A stretch of DNA of 64,000 nucleotides from the NCBI GenBank assembly GCA_016987375.1, contig PJRA01000509.1:86424-150423 (forward strand). Reading direction: 5' to 3'. Of this stretch, positions 48,189 through 59,806 are shown piece by piece; position 1 is the stretch's first letter, and the number at the start of each line of letters is the position of its first letter. The notes beneath the pieces are model-generated. The model ran no database searches. It saw nothing but the letters and a program-made list of their open reading frames with translations, and was not told where the DNA came from. This DNA is from Brachionus koreanus (lineage: Eukaryota > Rotifera > Eurotatoria > Ploima > Brachionidae). The translations under genes were made by a program, and so were the position numbers.

Positions 48189-49125
48189 TTGATTATTATT
48201 GACAGAATAGTCAAAAACTTCATGTTATCTTCTTTGATGAAAGCTAAGTGTTTGATAAATTATGAAAAGTTTGACTGTTTATTAACAGTCTACCAAATGA
48301 AATTTGGCGATAGTCTCTCTAAGATTAGTGTGAAATATCACAACAAAGTAGGAGATATGATAATATATGGTAACAACTGAGGGTGTCAAGCAAAGGGGGT
48401 AGGAGTTTTTTGTCCTTATTTGTTTAATTATTTTATTAACGACTTATTCAATGAATGTGCTGATCTAAATCTCGATGCATACACAAATGGAGCCTTTTTT
48501 TTTTTCAATGAATGACTTTTAGGATTACATTGTAATAGAATCACGTCATTTGGATATAGTAAATTCCTCCTGGACAAATTTTGAGATACGCTCAAAGTTG
48601 GAATTTAAATAAATCAGATAATCTTTTAAAATGACATATCTTCGAGTAGAAAAAGCTTTATTTTTAATATGCTTGAGATGCCACGAACTTAAAATTTAGA
48701 ATACTTAGATCTCAAGATTAGCCAGTAGTTATTTGTAAATTTATTGAAGAAAATTACAATAAAATAAAGAGGTCCTAGCTGGTCTGCTTGTCTATATTTA
48801 ATTAGTTTTTTTTACAAACAGTTTTGTCAATCAATTTTGTATTACTATTCTAGATTTGGTCTATTTCACTGAAAACAGAATGGATGAACTAAACATAAGA
48901 AAAAATTCATTAATTAAAAAAGCACTAGGAATAAACAAATTTTCACTAATTAAACTTCTGTTAAGACCTTGCAATTAGAAATGATTGAACAACTATACAT
49001 GTGTACTTGGATATCTTGACATTCCTTCGTTGTATCTACAAAAAGCAACTTAATAATGTACAAAGAAAACTCATGTCATTGTTATGGATTAGTCCAAAAA
49101 TTCTAATCCTAATTACTGATTATCA
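48189..49125 (+). pseudogene. Decayed non-LTR reverse transcriptase fragment
   Basis: Frames on the plus strand show LTVYQMKFGDSLSKISVKYH, then GVKQRG with a stop, then after a shift PYLFNYFINDLFNECADLNL (the RT block GVxQGxxLSPxLFxxFINDL) and later RMDELNIRKNSLIKKALGIN. The catalytic YADD is replaced by AYTNG. Stops and frameshifts show it is dead. The KRMDELxxRxxxLIKKxLGL-type block suggests a LINE different from the one at 6694-7740. Confidence 0.75.
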
Positions 49126-49126
49126 A

Positions 49127-49527
49127 GAGTCTGGGTAATTATGTGACCCACCGTTCTCAAATTTTGTGACCTAAATATTTTCTCTCATTATGTGACCCGA
49201 ATGGAAAAAATGGAAAAAACTGAATGGAAAAAACTGTAACTAAAATATCTAAAGGCTCATCAAACAAAAAAAACATTAGGATATTGGCCAGTTAAATGAC
49301 TAATTTAAATATTCATTAAGCTTTTTTTAGATAATAAAATAGTCTCGGGCTAAATTATTTTTATATTTGTCACAAAATTTTTTTCTTGATAACATTTTTT
49401 CATTTTTGAACACATAATTAAGGTAATTTGATTTGTAAAAAAAATTTTTTTATTCTTTATTTTTTGTTCACATAATTTTAGGCCAGGAAAGATGTGAACA
49501 GATCGAGTCACATAATTACCCGGACCC
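49127..49527. mobile_element. MITE with GGGTAATTATGTGAC termini
   Basis: The left end AGTCTGGGTAATTATGTGAC and the right end GTCACATAATTACCCGGACC are inverted copies with two or three mismatches. Internal copies of TGTGACC (left) and CACATAATTTTAGGCC (right) extend the similarity. About 400 bp, no coding capacity of its own; it directly follows the LINE relic. Confidence 0.75.
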
Positions 49528-50129
49528 ATCATTTATTTGTGGAGAAAAATCGTTGTTTAATTGATTCTTTTTAGTTTCTTATCCCCAGAATCAAATTGAT
49601 TATGGAATTAAATTTTATTTACTTTAATTATTATTGAATGACCTTTTAAAGATAGATTTTTTTACATCATTTTATTTCTTATTTTACAATCAAGCAATGC
49701 AGTATTTTTTATTGTTTTTCATATGCCTTATATTCCCTTTATTCAGCCCATGGGACTTTTAATTAAAATAAATAATAAATATAGTAATGCTTTTAAAAAA
49801 AACAAGAATTTTTGCCAGGTAAAATTTGTTAATTTATTTGTTTTCAGCAGTTTAGAAAATATAAAATTTTAAAAAATTCAATAAAAAATATTATTTTCGA
49901 TTTTATTTTACATCTAGCTTCTCTTTTAACTTAATTTAAATTGTTCTAACAAAAATATTATCTATTTGCTACAAATAATTTTAAATATATTATTAGACTA
50001 ATCAAAATTCATGGTCATGTGATTTGTTTTTTTTTTAAATCAAAATCACATGATCAAAAATTTGGTGAAATTATAAATGCAACAATTAATTGAATTTTCA
50101 AAAAAATTTAAATTACACAAAAAGCAAAT

Positions 50130-51179
50130 ATGCAAGCTGAAAAGATTCTTTTTTCTTTAATATTTGTAGGGATATTTAGCTGTGGCTTTGGAAAATTGTC
50201 CAAATATGTAAATGAACCATGCTACATAAGATCGGAAAATCCAGAACCTGGTGTCAAGTAAAAAAATATTAAATTTAAAAAAAAAATAAAATCCTGTTAA
50301 GAACATATCCTCGTCCTCATGAATATTTGAATATGAATGATATTCCTGCAAATTGGGACTGGCGAAATGTAAACGGAAGAAACTACTTATCGACAACCAG
50401 AAATCAACATATCCCTCAATACTGTGGATCTTGTTGGGCACACGGAACCACAAGTGCAATGGCTGATAGAATAAATATAAAACGAAAAGCAGCGTGGCCT
50501 TTGGCTTACTTATCTGTACAAAATGTAATTGATTGTGGAAATGCAGGAAGTTGTCATGGAGGAAATATGATACCAGTCTATAAGTACGCACATCATAAAG
50601 GCATACCTGATGAGACCTGTAATAACTATCAGGCTAAAGACCAAGCTTGTAATCCGTTCAATGAATGTTATACATGTTTAAGTTTCAACGAATGCCATGA
50701 ATTAAAAAATTATACAAGATGGAAAGTTGGTGACTATGGAAGTGTTTCAGGTAGAGACAAAATGAAAGCTGAGATTTATGCTAATGGACCTATTGCATGT
50801 GGCATCATGGCCACCTTAAAGCTTGATGATTACAAATCAGGAATTTTTTCAGAGTATCATACTTTTCCGCAAGTAAGATTTAAAATAATTTAGATTTTTT
50901 ACATGTGAAATTTTTAATTTTTCTAAGATTAATCATATTGTATCAGTGATTGGTTGGGGTATTGATAATGAAACAAAAATCGAATACTGGATCGGACGCA
51001 ATAGCTGGGGTCAACCATGGGTAAACGAACATTTTTTTAGTTTTTTCTTCTAAAGATCTTTTTTTTTGAAGGGTGAGCAAGGATTTTTCCGAATTGTAAC
51101 GAGTGCCTATAAAAATGGTGGAAATAGATATAATTTAGCAATTGAAGAAGACTGTGCTTATGCTGATCCAATTGTATAA
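50130..51179 (+). CDS. CTSZ: Cathepsin Z (cathepsin X) cysteine protease, copy 1
   Basis: Papain-family lysosomal or secreted carboxypeptidase. Four exons, 50130..50257, 50302..50872, 50928..51020 and 51072..51179, give 299 aa (human CTSZ 303). The signal peptide is [20 protein letters not shown]. The short propeptide has [15 protein letters not shown], and mature enzyme starts near YPRPHEYL. The hallmark HIP loop is [20 protein letters not shown], with catalytic Cys87; the catalytic His is in [11 protein letters not shown] and the Asn in [10 protein letters not shown]. The disulfide-bonding cysteines of the family ([28 protein letters not shown]) are present. It ends [18 protein letters not shown] at 51231 is a likely polyadenylation signal. 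A tandem paralogue lies 1 kb downstream on the same strand. Confidence 0.97.
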
Positions 51180-51384
51180 AATGATTTAAAGATTATAAAA
51201 ATTGCTTTATTATTCTAATGTTGAATTTTGAATAAAAAACTTTTTTATAAATAAAAAATAAATTAAAATTTAATTAAGTATTGATTTTTAAAAATAAAAT
51301 TTTTAGAAAATTAAAATTGGTTTTTATTTTTTGAAAAAATTCTACTTGATTTTATTTTGACGCTATCTTGAGATGCGGTATTCG

Positions 51385-51985
51385 ATCTCAAATTCCTAAT
51401 CTGTATATAATATGAAAATTTGGGAAAGTAATTTTTTGGGTCCAAAAGGATCTGATCCTATGAAGATACCTGCTATTCTAAATCTCAATCGCATAGATTA
51501 AATATATTCAAAAAACACATTTTTTGAAAGAGCATGAAATTTTGTTCTAAGAAGTCAAGTTTTTTTTTTTTTTTAAAAATTTACATATGAAAAATTTGGT
51601 AAAAATTTGCCATTTTTTTTGTATCTAGTATTTTTTCATGTTTTTTAATTAGAAAATATTTTTTAATAAAAATCTTAAAATCTACATAATTCAAAAAAGA
51701 TATTTATTTGAAAAATTAAACAAAAGATATTACAAAATAACTCGTTCAGTGCTTCTAGTGTTTTTCATAGAATAAATTTAAATAAAAAACTTTGGTCCCA
51801 TGGGACTAGATAAAAAAAATAAAAAAATGGAAAATTTTTATTTTTTTTTGCTGTTGCTGATGAATATCTCGTACTTTTCACAGGATCGGATCCTTTTGGA
51901 CCCCTAGTCAAAAAAATTAAATTTTTCACATCCTCTAAAAAATGGCTTTCCCAGATTTTCATATTCATTGATTTGGAATTTTAGA
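51385..51985. mobile_element. Foldback/inverted-repeat element between the cathepsin Z genes
   Basis: Left arm at about 51390-51460 (ATATGAAAATTTGGGAAAG, GGTCCAAAAGGATC) and right arm at about 51885-51980 (GATCCTTTTGGACCC, CTTTCCCAGATTTTCATAT) are inverted copies. The right arm carries about 30 extra bases between the two conserved blocks. No coding region inside. Confidence 0.75.
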
Positions 51986-52216
51986 TATTATTTTTTTGTT
52001 TTATTTTTTTATCAAAGGATTTTAATTTTTATCTTAAGTATATTTTTTCTAAAAAATAAAAAACGCAAATTTTAAATCACAAATAAATCAAAATTTTTTC
52101 ATATGATTAAAAATTTCAATTTTAACCAGTATGAATGATCACATGATCAAATAATTTTATTTAAATATTTCAATTTTTGTCTAACAATATATATTTAGAT
52201 ATTTTGCTTGATTAAA

Positions 52217-53381
52217 ATGTTATTCGGGTCATCTATAATCATATTTCAGCTTTTATCCTTAATTTCATGTGGAGTTCTAAGATTTAACAGAGAACCATGC
52301 TATATAAAGAGTAAAACTCCTCATGCAGGAGTAAAGTAAGAAAAAATCCTAAAGTCAATTATTTGGTCAATTTATTTTTTCCATTTTTAAAGAAATTATC
52401 CGAGACCCCATGAATATTTGAAGATTGAAGAATTGCCTCTAAATTGGGACTGGAGGAATATTGATGGAATAAATTACTTATCTACAACTAGGAATCAACA
52501 CATCCCTCAATACTGTGGTTCATGTTGGGCTCATGGAACTACTAGCGCTTTGGCTGATAGAATCAATATCAAAAGAAATGCATCATGGCCTTCAGCATAT
52601 TTGTCTGTGCAAAATGTAATTGATTGTGGAAATGCAGGAACTTGTCATGGAGGTGACATGGTTCCAGTCTTCAAATACGCCCATGAAAAAGGAATTCCAG
52701 ATGAAACCTGTAATAACTATCAAGCTATTGATCAAGAATGGTATATTTTTGGTTAAAAATTAAAAATTATCAATTTATTAATTAATTAATTAGTAATCCA
52801 TACAATGAATGCTATACTTGCTTAACATTTAATCAATGTCATCAAGTTGATAGTTATACTCGTTGGAAAGTAGGAGATTATGGCTTCATTGCTGGTAGGG
52901 ATAAAATGAAAGCAGAAATATTTGCTAATGGCCCAATAGCTTGTGCTTTAATGGCAACTCCAAAATTCGAAAACTATACAAATGGAATTTACTCAGAATA
53001 TTTTGATTCACCAGAAGTATTAAGATTTAAAGATTAAATCAAATTTTTAGATTTTTACCTTAAATTAAGATAAATCATGCAATTTCAGTTACTGGATGGG
53101 GGTTTGATAATAAAACCCAAACTGAATATTGGATTGGTAGAAACAGGTACTAAAATTTAATCATATTCTTAGATATTTTAATACTAATTTTTGCATTTAA
53201 GTTGGGGCCAACCTTGGGTAATTAAGCTAATTGATAATTCCAGAATTTTTTTTATTAGATTTGTTTTTTTTAGGGAGAACAAGGATTTTTTAAAATTGTT
53301 ACTAGCACATACAAGAATGGTGGAGACAAATATAATTTAGGTATTGAAACTGACTGCGCATATGGAGATCCTATTTTTTAA
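52217..53381 (+). CDS. CTSZ: Cathepsin Z cysteine protease, copy 2
   Basis: Tandem paralogue of the gene at 50130. Six exons, 52217..52335, 52393..52740, 52794..53016, 53070..53146, 53202..53217 and 53274..53381, give 296 aa. The signal peptide is [20 protein letters not shown]. The catalytic core [20 protein letters not shown] with the HIP loop, His in [11 protein letters not shown] and Asn in GRNSWGQPW are all intact. Compared with copy 1 it has two additional introns: one inside DQE(C)NPYNEC, and one within the GRNS codons that leaves a 16-nt micro-exon. The introns shared by the two copies are in the same positions. It ends [18 protein letters not shown] at 53441. Likely active. Confidence 0.95.
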
Positions 53382-53842
53382 AGTTATTTATGCAATTCAT
53401 TGGACTAATTTTTATAATTTTTGTCTAAAAATTTTTGTTAAATAAATTAATTGTAATTGATTTGAAAACTTGAAAATTTTGCCTTTTTTTTGTTTTTTCC
53501 GAGAGATTTTGTTCAATAGAAACTTGCATCAAAATATGGAAAATTTAAACTATCTAAGCAATGGTAATTTTTTCGATTTCTGCAAAAACATTAAAAACTA
53601 ATCTGATTTTAAGTTGACCGAAATTTTCATCCAAATAAATTCTTTTTAAAAGATTAACAAGTGATAACATTTAGTAAAATCTACTTAATTTGAAAAAGAT
53701 TTATTTTTTGTACTTTTTATTCAAAAGATATGAGAATTTAAAATTTTGTAAAAGAAGTCATTTTGACCGCTTGACATTTATAGGATTAAAATTTCATTAT
53801 CATTTCTTTTTTTTTTAAGATTAGAAGCCCAGTAGATTATTA

Positions 53843-54203
53843 CTGTAGATCTCGTAAAAATGTAACGTTACCTAAGGTAACGATTACCGTAAGCGTTAGA
53901 GTTAGATTTCCCTTAAAATTTCAATTTACTCAAAATTTTTCTTTTTAAATTCTTATAAAAGCTGAAATTAATAAAGTTTTTAATTTTGATTTATATTCAA
54001 AAAATTTATTCTTTTTAAAAAATTCAAGATAATCAGTATTAATAATTAATTTGAAAATAAAAATCATTTAAAAATTATAATTTGAGATTTTTTTTAAAAA
54101 AATTGTGGAAGGCAAAGCTTTCGGTAGCTGCTTAGACTTATATTAAAATGAATGCTAACAAACTTACGCTTACGGTAACGTTACATTTTTGCGAGATCTA
54201 CAG
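53843..54203. mobile_element. MITE with CTGTAGATCTCG termini and TA duplication
   Basis: The left end CTGTAGATCTCGTAAAAATG with TAACGTTACC, and the right end its inverted copy ending CGAGATCTACAG. Both are flanked by TA (53841-53842 and 54204-54205), which is the Tc1/mariner-superfamily target. An internal TAACGTTACCTAAGGTAACG makes a further small palindrome at the left end. About 361 bp, non-coding. Confidence 0.85.
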
Positions 54204-54727
54204 TAATAAAAATTTCAAATTTATTTATGAAAATATTAAATATTTTTTCTGAATATTAATTCAAATTTTTTAAGAATTAAAAACAAAATAATATTAAATT
54301 TTTAAGAGCTCTATCTTATAAAATTTTATTCCTTTTAAAAAATATTTTAAAAAGTGCCCCAAATCTCGATTAGTTCACTAAACATTAAAAGTTCAAATAA
54401 TTTAACGACAGAGATTGCGAGTTCTTTTAATAATTACTTTAAATTAGTATTTAACAAAGGACGTAAAAAAAACACTCTTTTTTAATTAGAAGAACATATT
54501 TTTAATTAAACAAAATATTTATTATTTTCCTGTTTATACTAATTCAATAAAAAACATATATTCTAATAAAACATAAAAATAATCAATAAAAAATAATTAT
54601 TTAATTTAGAATACCAAAAAAAATAAAAAAAAGTTTTTTTAAGAAAAATACTCAAAAAAAGATAATTATTTTTTTTTAATTATATTTAAGTAATTAACAT
54701 TTGTTTTCAAAGTACCAATATCTTCTT

Positions 54728-55160
54728 TTAAGCATTGGTGCATTTTGGACAAACTTCTTGATCTTGACGATATTGAGATTTAGTCGAAGCTTCATAATTT
54801 TGATCTATATGCACATGATATAACATGAGAACAATGTTGGTGTTTAAGCCAAAATGAACATTAGCAGGTACTAAATTTACAATTTTCTTTTTTAAACTGA
54901 ATATTATCATAAAAATATTATCATGGTATCAAACGATCGCCATTTCTTTTGTTGTAACTCTTCCAAATATAGTTTGCAGTCTTCTTTAGTTAGAGTTTTT
55001 TTTCCTATCTGACATAAACAATTGGTCATTGTAAACAATTATTGAATTATTCAAGCGATTCCATTCTTATGCTTTTGTAAAATCATTAGTTGAAATAAAT
55101 GCTTCATTGTCAAACTTCTCTTGTATTGGATTATATTTGATTATTTAGATCGTGATGAAT
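54728..55160 (-). pseudogene. Unidentified coding-like relic with SWIM-like cysteines
   Basis: On the minus strand, 55020 down to about 54918 reads CLCQIGKKTLTKEDCKLYLE then ELQQKKWRSFDTMI. After a break, 54910-54728 reads VPANVHFGLNTNIVLMLYHV and ends EVCPKCTNA. Upstream in another frame is NEAFISTNDFTKA then EWNRLNNSIIVYNDQ. The C-x-C...C spacing recalls SWIM fingers of MULE-type transposases, but the family is not established. Frame changes suggest decay, unless undetected introns exist. Confidence 0.3.
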
Positions 55161-57366
55161 TTATTTTGAAAATGAGTGTTTTTTCATAGAATTTTTGGAG
55201 AAAAGTTTATTTTGCAAAAAACTCTTTTTTTAAAAAAGAGGAATTGACTTAATATTTGGATAATGAATTACGGTAAATAAGTTAATTTATTCTCTACGTT
55301 GATTATGAGTTAAATTAAGTTTTTAAACATGGCTTTATCAAATCGAAGTAGTTTTCTCTGCGAAGGAATTTAAAAGAATATAGTCAATATTGTTTAAATC
55401 CGTTTATTCATTATATTTTACTCCTTATCAACAGGGCTGAAATTTTTTACTATCAAAACTTAATATTACCTTTCATACTGTTATTAAGGGAAAATCATAA
55501 AAAATTTTGTTTTTTTTTATTAATTTTTAATTTATCTAATATTCAGCTATATACCATTATGCTCTACAGTATTTAGGGATCTATGAGCACTTCAATTCAT
55601 ATTTTCATGTTTCTTTCAGAGTTGAAAAACTAAACTTCAACTCGATCTTGGTTTATATAATACCTTTATCTGAGTAAGTGAACCACCAAGTAAGTCATGT
55701 ATTAACAATATGATTTGATATGACAAACTTCATATTGATTTTTTAGAGGTAACTTAATATTTCTTTTTTTTTATTTCCATATGTTTGATTAAACTAATTT
55801 TATTCATATTATTCATATTTTTCATTCTCTTTAAAAATTTCAATGTATTCAAAATATCATACTCTTACACATTTCATTTTATTCATATTGTTCATAGTTT
55901 TCATACCCTGAATAAATTTTAATTAATTATATAGTATATTAATCATATAACATTAGTAAAAAAATATTTCAAATTTTTAATTAATTAATCTAACTCTAAA
56001 ATTTATTCATAGACTGTCATAAAAGCGACTGTTGTTAATAGCTCAAGTAAGTTGGAAAAATAAGAGTTTGAAGGAGAGGGACATTGATCATTCAGTCAAC
56101 TCAAAAGTATCTTTATTTTTGAGAAAATTTTAGAGGTCTTTAAGAGGATATCGTCCTTTTTTCTCTAAAATATCTTTAAAAATTTGATTAATTTTTCTAT
56201 GCACAGCGATTTTTTGTATAACCTGAAATTAATAATAAGCATTAAATTTGCTCTTGTTAATATTAAAAATGCTAGTTTGACGCCTAAATTAATATTTTTC
56301 AATCTAAAAATCTATATTCAACAGATGAAGAATAGGTTTACATTTTCAGCACAAGACTTTTGATAAATTTCATTTAATTTGTAAATTAAAACTTTAAATC
56401 AATTAGATTATTATCTAAAAAAACGTTAAATACAGAATGCATAGTTAAAAAAAAATAGCAATAGTTTAATAAAATTTTTAAATAATGAACTTTTAAAGCT
56501 TTCGTATGATTACTGTCTTCTAAATGAAAGAGTCTGCTAGTCAATAATCAAACTGTATCTTGAAATTTTAAAATTTCAATAAAAAAAAGTAACATTCAAC
56601 TCCATTCATCAAAAATATTTATCAATTAAGTAACAGTTAAAATAATTTTTTGGTTAAATTATTAGGTTAAGTTCTTGAGAAGTATAAATCTAAAAAGTAG
56701 ATGCACTTAGATGGACCTCCTCTAGTTTTATCTTTCCGGTCTTATCAAACTTTTAAATTTAATGTGATACTTAGTTCAAGAGTTTATTATCATAAATATT
56801 AAAGGGCGAATACTCCAATCTAAAAAGTTTCAAAATAATTAAACACTAGAACTGTAAATATTTTTTTCTTATCGGTTCTGGTGCCTCAGAAAAATTGATT
56901 CTTTTTCTACAAAATGAAAATTGAAAATTGATTTTCAACATTACTATCTTAAATTTTTTCAATAGAGCTTTTCATTTTTAGAACTACAAAAAAAGAATAA
57001 GAAAATAAAACAGTAAACAGTAAATGCCTTCCTGGGTGACTTGAACAGCCGTCGCATCCTTGAGCTTCTAACCAAACCATACGAACAAGCGACAAAAGGA
57101 AAATATATTAAAATAAATAAGCGAATTTTGTCAATTTAAAATTTTTTCTCTAAATTTTAGAATTTAATTTGTAATTTTTTCTTTTTTTTCATCACCCATG
57201 AGGTGTTTTTTTGAAATAAAAAAAATGGAATAAGTTCGAAGTGACTTGTAAATTCACCCTGTCACATCATACATTTTATGAAATTTTTTGCTACCATTTG
57301 AGTTAGTTAGAATGGATCCATAAACTGATTCATGTTATCATAATTTTGAAAATATAAATTGCAAAT
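55161..57366. other. AT-rich spacer with small coding-like fragments
   Basis: No confirmed gene. One fragment at 57022-57126 is listed separately. On the minus strand 56228-56136 after a TTTCAG acceptor reads VIQKIAVHRKINQIFKDILE, then KKGRYPLKDL and stop; it could be a terminal exon or chance. Confidence 0.4.
57022..57126 (+). other. Short coding-like fragment
   Basis: An open frame reads NAFLGDLNSRRILELLTKPY then EQATKGKYIKINKRIL. Composition is less A/T-rich than its surroundings. GDLNSR faintly resembles the GDFN/GDFNSR block of LINE endonucleases, but the continuation does not. Not identified. Confidence 0.2.
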
Positions 57367-57476
57367 AACACATATAATGGGCAAATTTTTATTAAACGAA
57401 TCATTAATTCTTTAGAGAAATGGATCTCTATAGAATTAATGATTCGTTTAATGAAAATTTGCCGATTATATGTGTT
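57367..57476. repeat. Long near-perfect hairpin
   Basis: Arms of about 52 nt (57367-57418 and 57425-57476) pair with about four mismatches around a 6-nt loop (AATGGA). The left arm starts AACACATATAATGGGCAAAT and the right arm ends ATTTGCCGATTATATGTGTT. Could be a tiny MITE, a miRNA-like precursor or a recombination scar. Confidence 0.9.
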
Positions 57477-58436
57477 AAGATCACTCAACATTTGGCTAGT
57501 TCTAAATTTGGGATTGCTCTTGCGAGCCGTGTCTAGAGCATTAATATCTAAGCTTATTGATCTTAAAGATCTTTTCTTTCTTTTTAAAGCTGGTATTATC
57601 AGTTTGTCAATTAATTATACCAATATTGTAATCCTCTTAGTTTGAGATTATGTTGATCTTTTTTATGACAAAACATCTGCAAAATTTCAATATTTTCATC
57701 AAAAATTTTCATTACATAAAAAGTTTTCTAATTTAATAAATTATTAAAAAGTCTTCTCAACAAATATTTTTGTCACCACTTTTAATTTTTTTGTCATCTT
57801 ATAAAATTAAATTTGTCACCCCCTAAAAATATAAGCAATTAAATTAAAGAGTTAAATTTATCAATAATTTCAACTTCAATCGTCAACTTTAATGAAAATT
57901 TTTAAATTTAAAAAAAAATTAAAATTATAATTTTATTTTTTACTGAATGCATAAAATAATAATTGACGTTCATTTTTGAAAATTGTTATAAAAATTTTTA
58001 TCTAGAAGAATTTAGAAATAATCGATCGTTTTTTTAAAGCTTTAAATTTTATTTTCAAAATAACAAATAAAAACAAGGTCCTAGCTATACTTTTTAAATG
58101 ATTGATTCTTTTAACTTTTATCAATGGTTAAAATATAAACTCGCATCAAAAATAAAAAAATTTTTAATGATATTTTGATTTTATGTATATTTTCAAATAT
58201 TTAAAATGAAACGTTAGAATTAAAATCAGACGTTTTTGGACAAATAAAAAAAAGCCTTAAATACCAATATGAAAAAATAATTTTGAATATTTTATAATTT
58301 TTTAAAATATGTAATAGATTTACTCGAGTGCAATTTTTTTTGTTTTTATTGTTTCAGAAATAGCAAAATTAAATTCATATAAATAATTAATACAAAAATA
58401 AACTATTTTTTTAAATATATTTATCCAGTGAATATA
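57477..58436. other. AT-rich spacer upstream of UBE2W
   Basis: No supported gene. The open frame 57439-57645 overlaps the hairpin and has no recognised motif. Confidence 0.5.
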
Positions 58437-58942
58437 ATGGCTCTACGATTGCAAAAAGAGCTAGCCAATTTTATGCGTGATCCTATTCCAGGAATGAGCC
58501 TGGATCGCAATTCGGTGGAAGGAAACATAAATGTCTGGGTGATAAATGTAGCCGGAGCACAAAATACTCTTTACGAAGGTGAAACTTTCAAGTTACAGTT
58601 CAAATTTCCACAACGATATCCATTCGATTCGCCATCAGTAATGTTCATCGGTAATAAAATACCCGAACATCCACATATTTATAGCAACGGTCATATATGC
58701 TTGTCGATTTTAACTGATGAATGGTCACCAGCTCTGTCTGTTCAATCAGTTTGTTTGTCCATATTGAGTATGCTTAGTAGCTGTAAAACAAAATCACGAC
58801 CAACTGATGACGAACGTTATGTTTTAACTTGCCGTGACCCGAATGATCCAAAAAAAACTAAATGGTTTTTTCACGGTAAATATCTTAATTAATTTGAGTA
58901 TTTTATTCAATCTAGTTGTCATTTTTAGATGATGATGTGTAA
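58437..58942 (+). CDS. UBE2W: Ubiquitin-conjugating enzyme E2 W
   Basis: E2 enzyme that adds the first ubiquitin to protein N-termini. Two exons: 58437..58875 and a 14-nt terminal exon 58929..58942, giving 150 aa (human 151). The catalytic Cys88 is in SNGHICLSILTDEWSPALSV; the E2 backside and core RYPFDSPSVMFIGN and HPHIYSNGH (HPN-like block) are present. The UBE2W-specific C-terminus is TKWFFHDDDV once the short last exon is added; human ends WWYHDDTC. Unspliced translation would give the aberrant tail GKYLN. The start is the ATG at 58437, giving MALRLQKEL; an in-frame upstream GTG is not used. Confidence 0.96.
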
Positions 58943-59806
58943 TCAATTAAGAAAGCTGTCATTAAAATTTAATAATAACAATATTTTTAGCGTTTTTTTT
59001 TAAATAATTTTTAAATTAAATTTGAAGAAGTTGAAAAATTAATTTAAATTTATAAATTGATTATATATTGAAAAATCATTTTAAAATTTTCATTTAAACC
59101 CTTAAGAAATTGATTTGGTATTATTCACAAGATTTTAAACTAATATGAATATTTGATAATTTGAAATTTTTTTAATTATAAATTGAAAAAGTGATTTTTT
59201 TATTAAATTAAGTAACATCTAATTATTTGAGTTTCTAAAAGTCAACCCGTTATTTTTATTATGAAAAAAATTTTTTTATTTTTTTTTACTTTAATATATT
59301 AATCTATTATTGAAAAAAATAATCTAAAATAAAAAAATTGAGCTTTTAACGATAAAGTAATTGAAAATTTAAATATAATTAATAAATTAATAATAATATA
59401 CTAATTTCAAGAATTTTCATGAAATTTTCCTAAATTTAATTTTTAAAAATCATTTGAACAGAAAACAAATTAAGATTTTGATCATCAAATATAAATTTTA
59501 AGCACGTGTATTACAATCAAAAATGTGCAGAAATTCAATAAATGATAAATAAAATAATTATTTTAATTATTTTTGTCGAATTTTTTTAAATTTTATTTTA
59601 ATATGGGCATTTGAAATTCTATCAATTTTAAACCTATGTTCAGAAAATCGAAAATATTTGAATTTTGAGACTTGACTTGAATCTGATTTTTGGCTGTATT
59701 ATCTGTGATTAAATTTGATATTTTAAGATAAATCTAGCAGGTAAGAAAACGTTTAAAAAGCATACAATTGATTTTAAAGGTTTATTTTGTTATAATTATA
59801 AATATA
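58943..59806. other. AT-rich spacer between convergent genes
   Basis: Nothing recognised; 3' UTRs of UBE2W and the C2orf76 homologue lie at its ends. Confidence 0.5.

Noticed and set aside
49350..49532. A 60-codon minus-strand ORF
   Set aside because: Lies entirely within the inverted-repeat MITE at 49127-49527 and is low complexity.
57439..57645. A 68-codon ORF downstream of the hairpin
   Set aside because: Its start lies in the hairpin arm and it shows no motif or composition shift.
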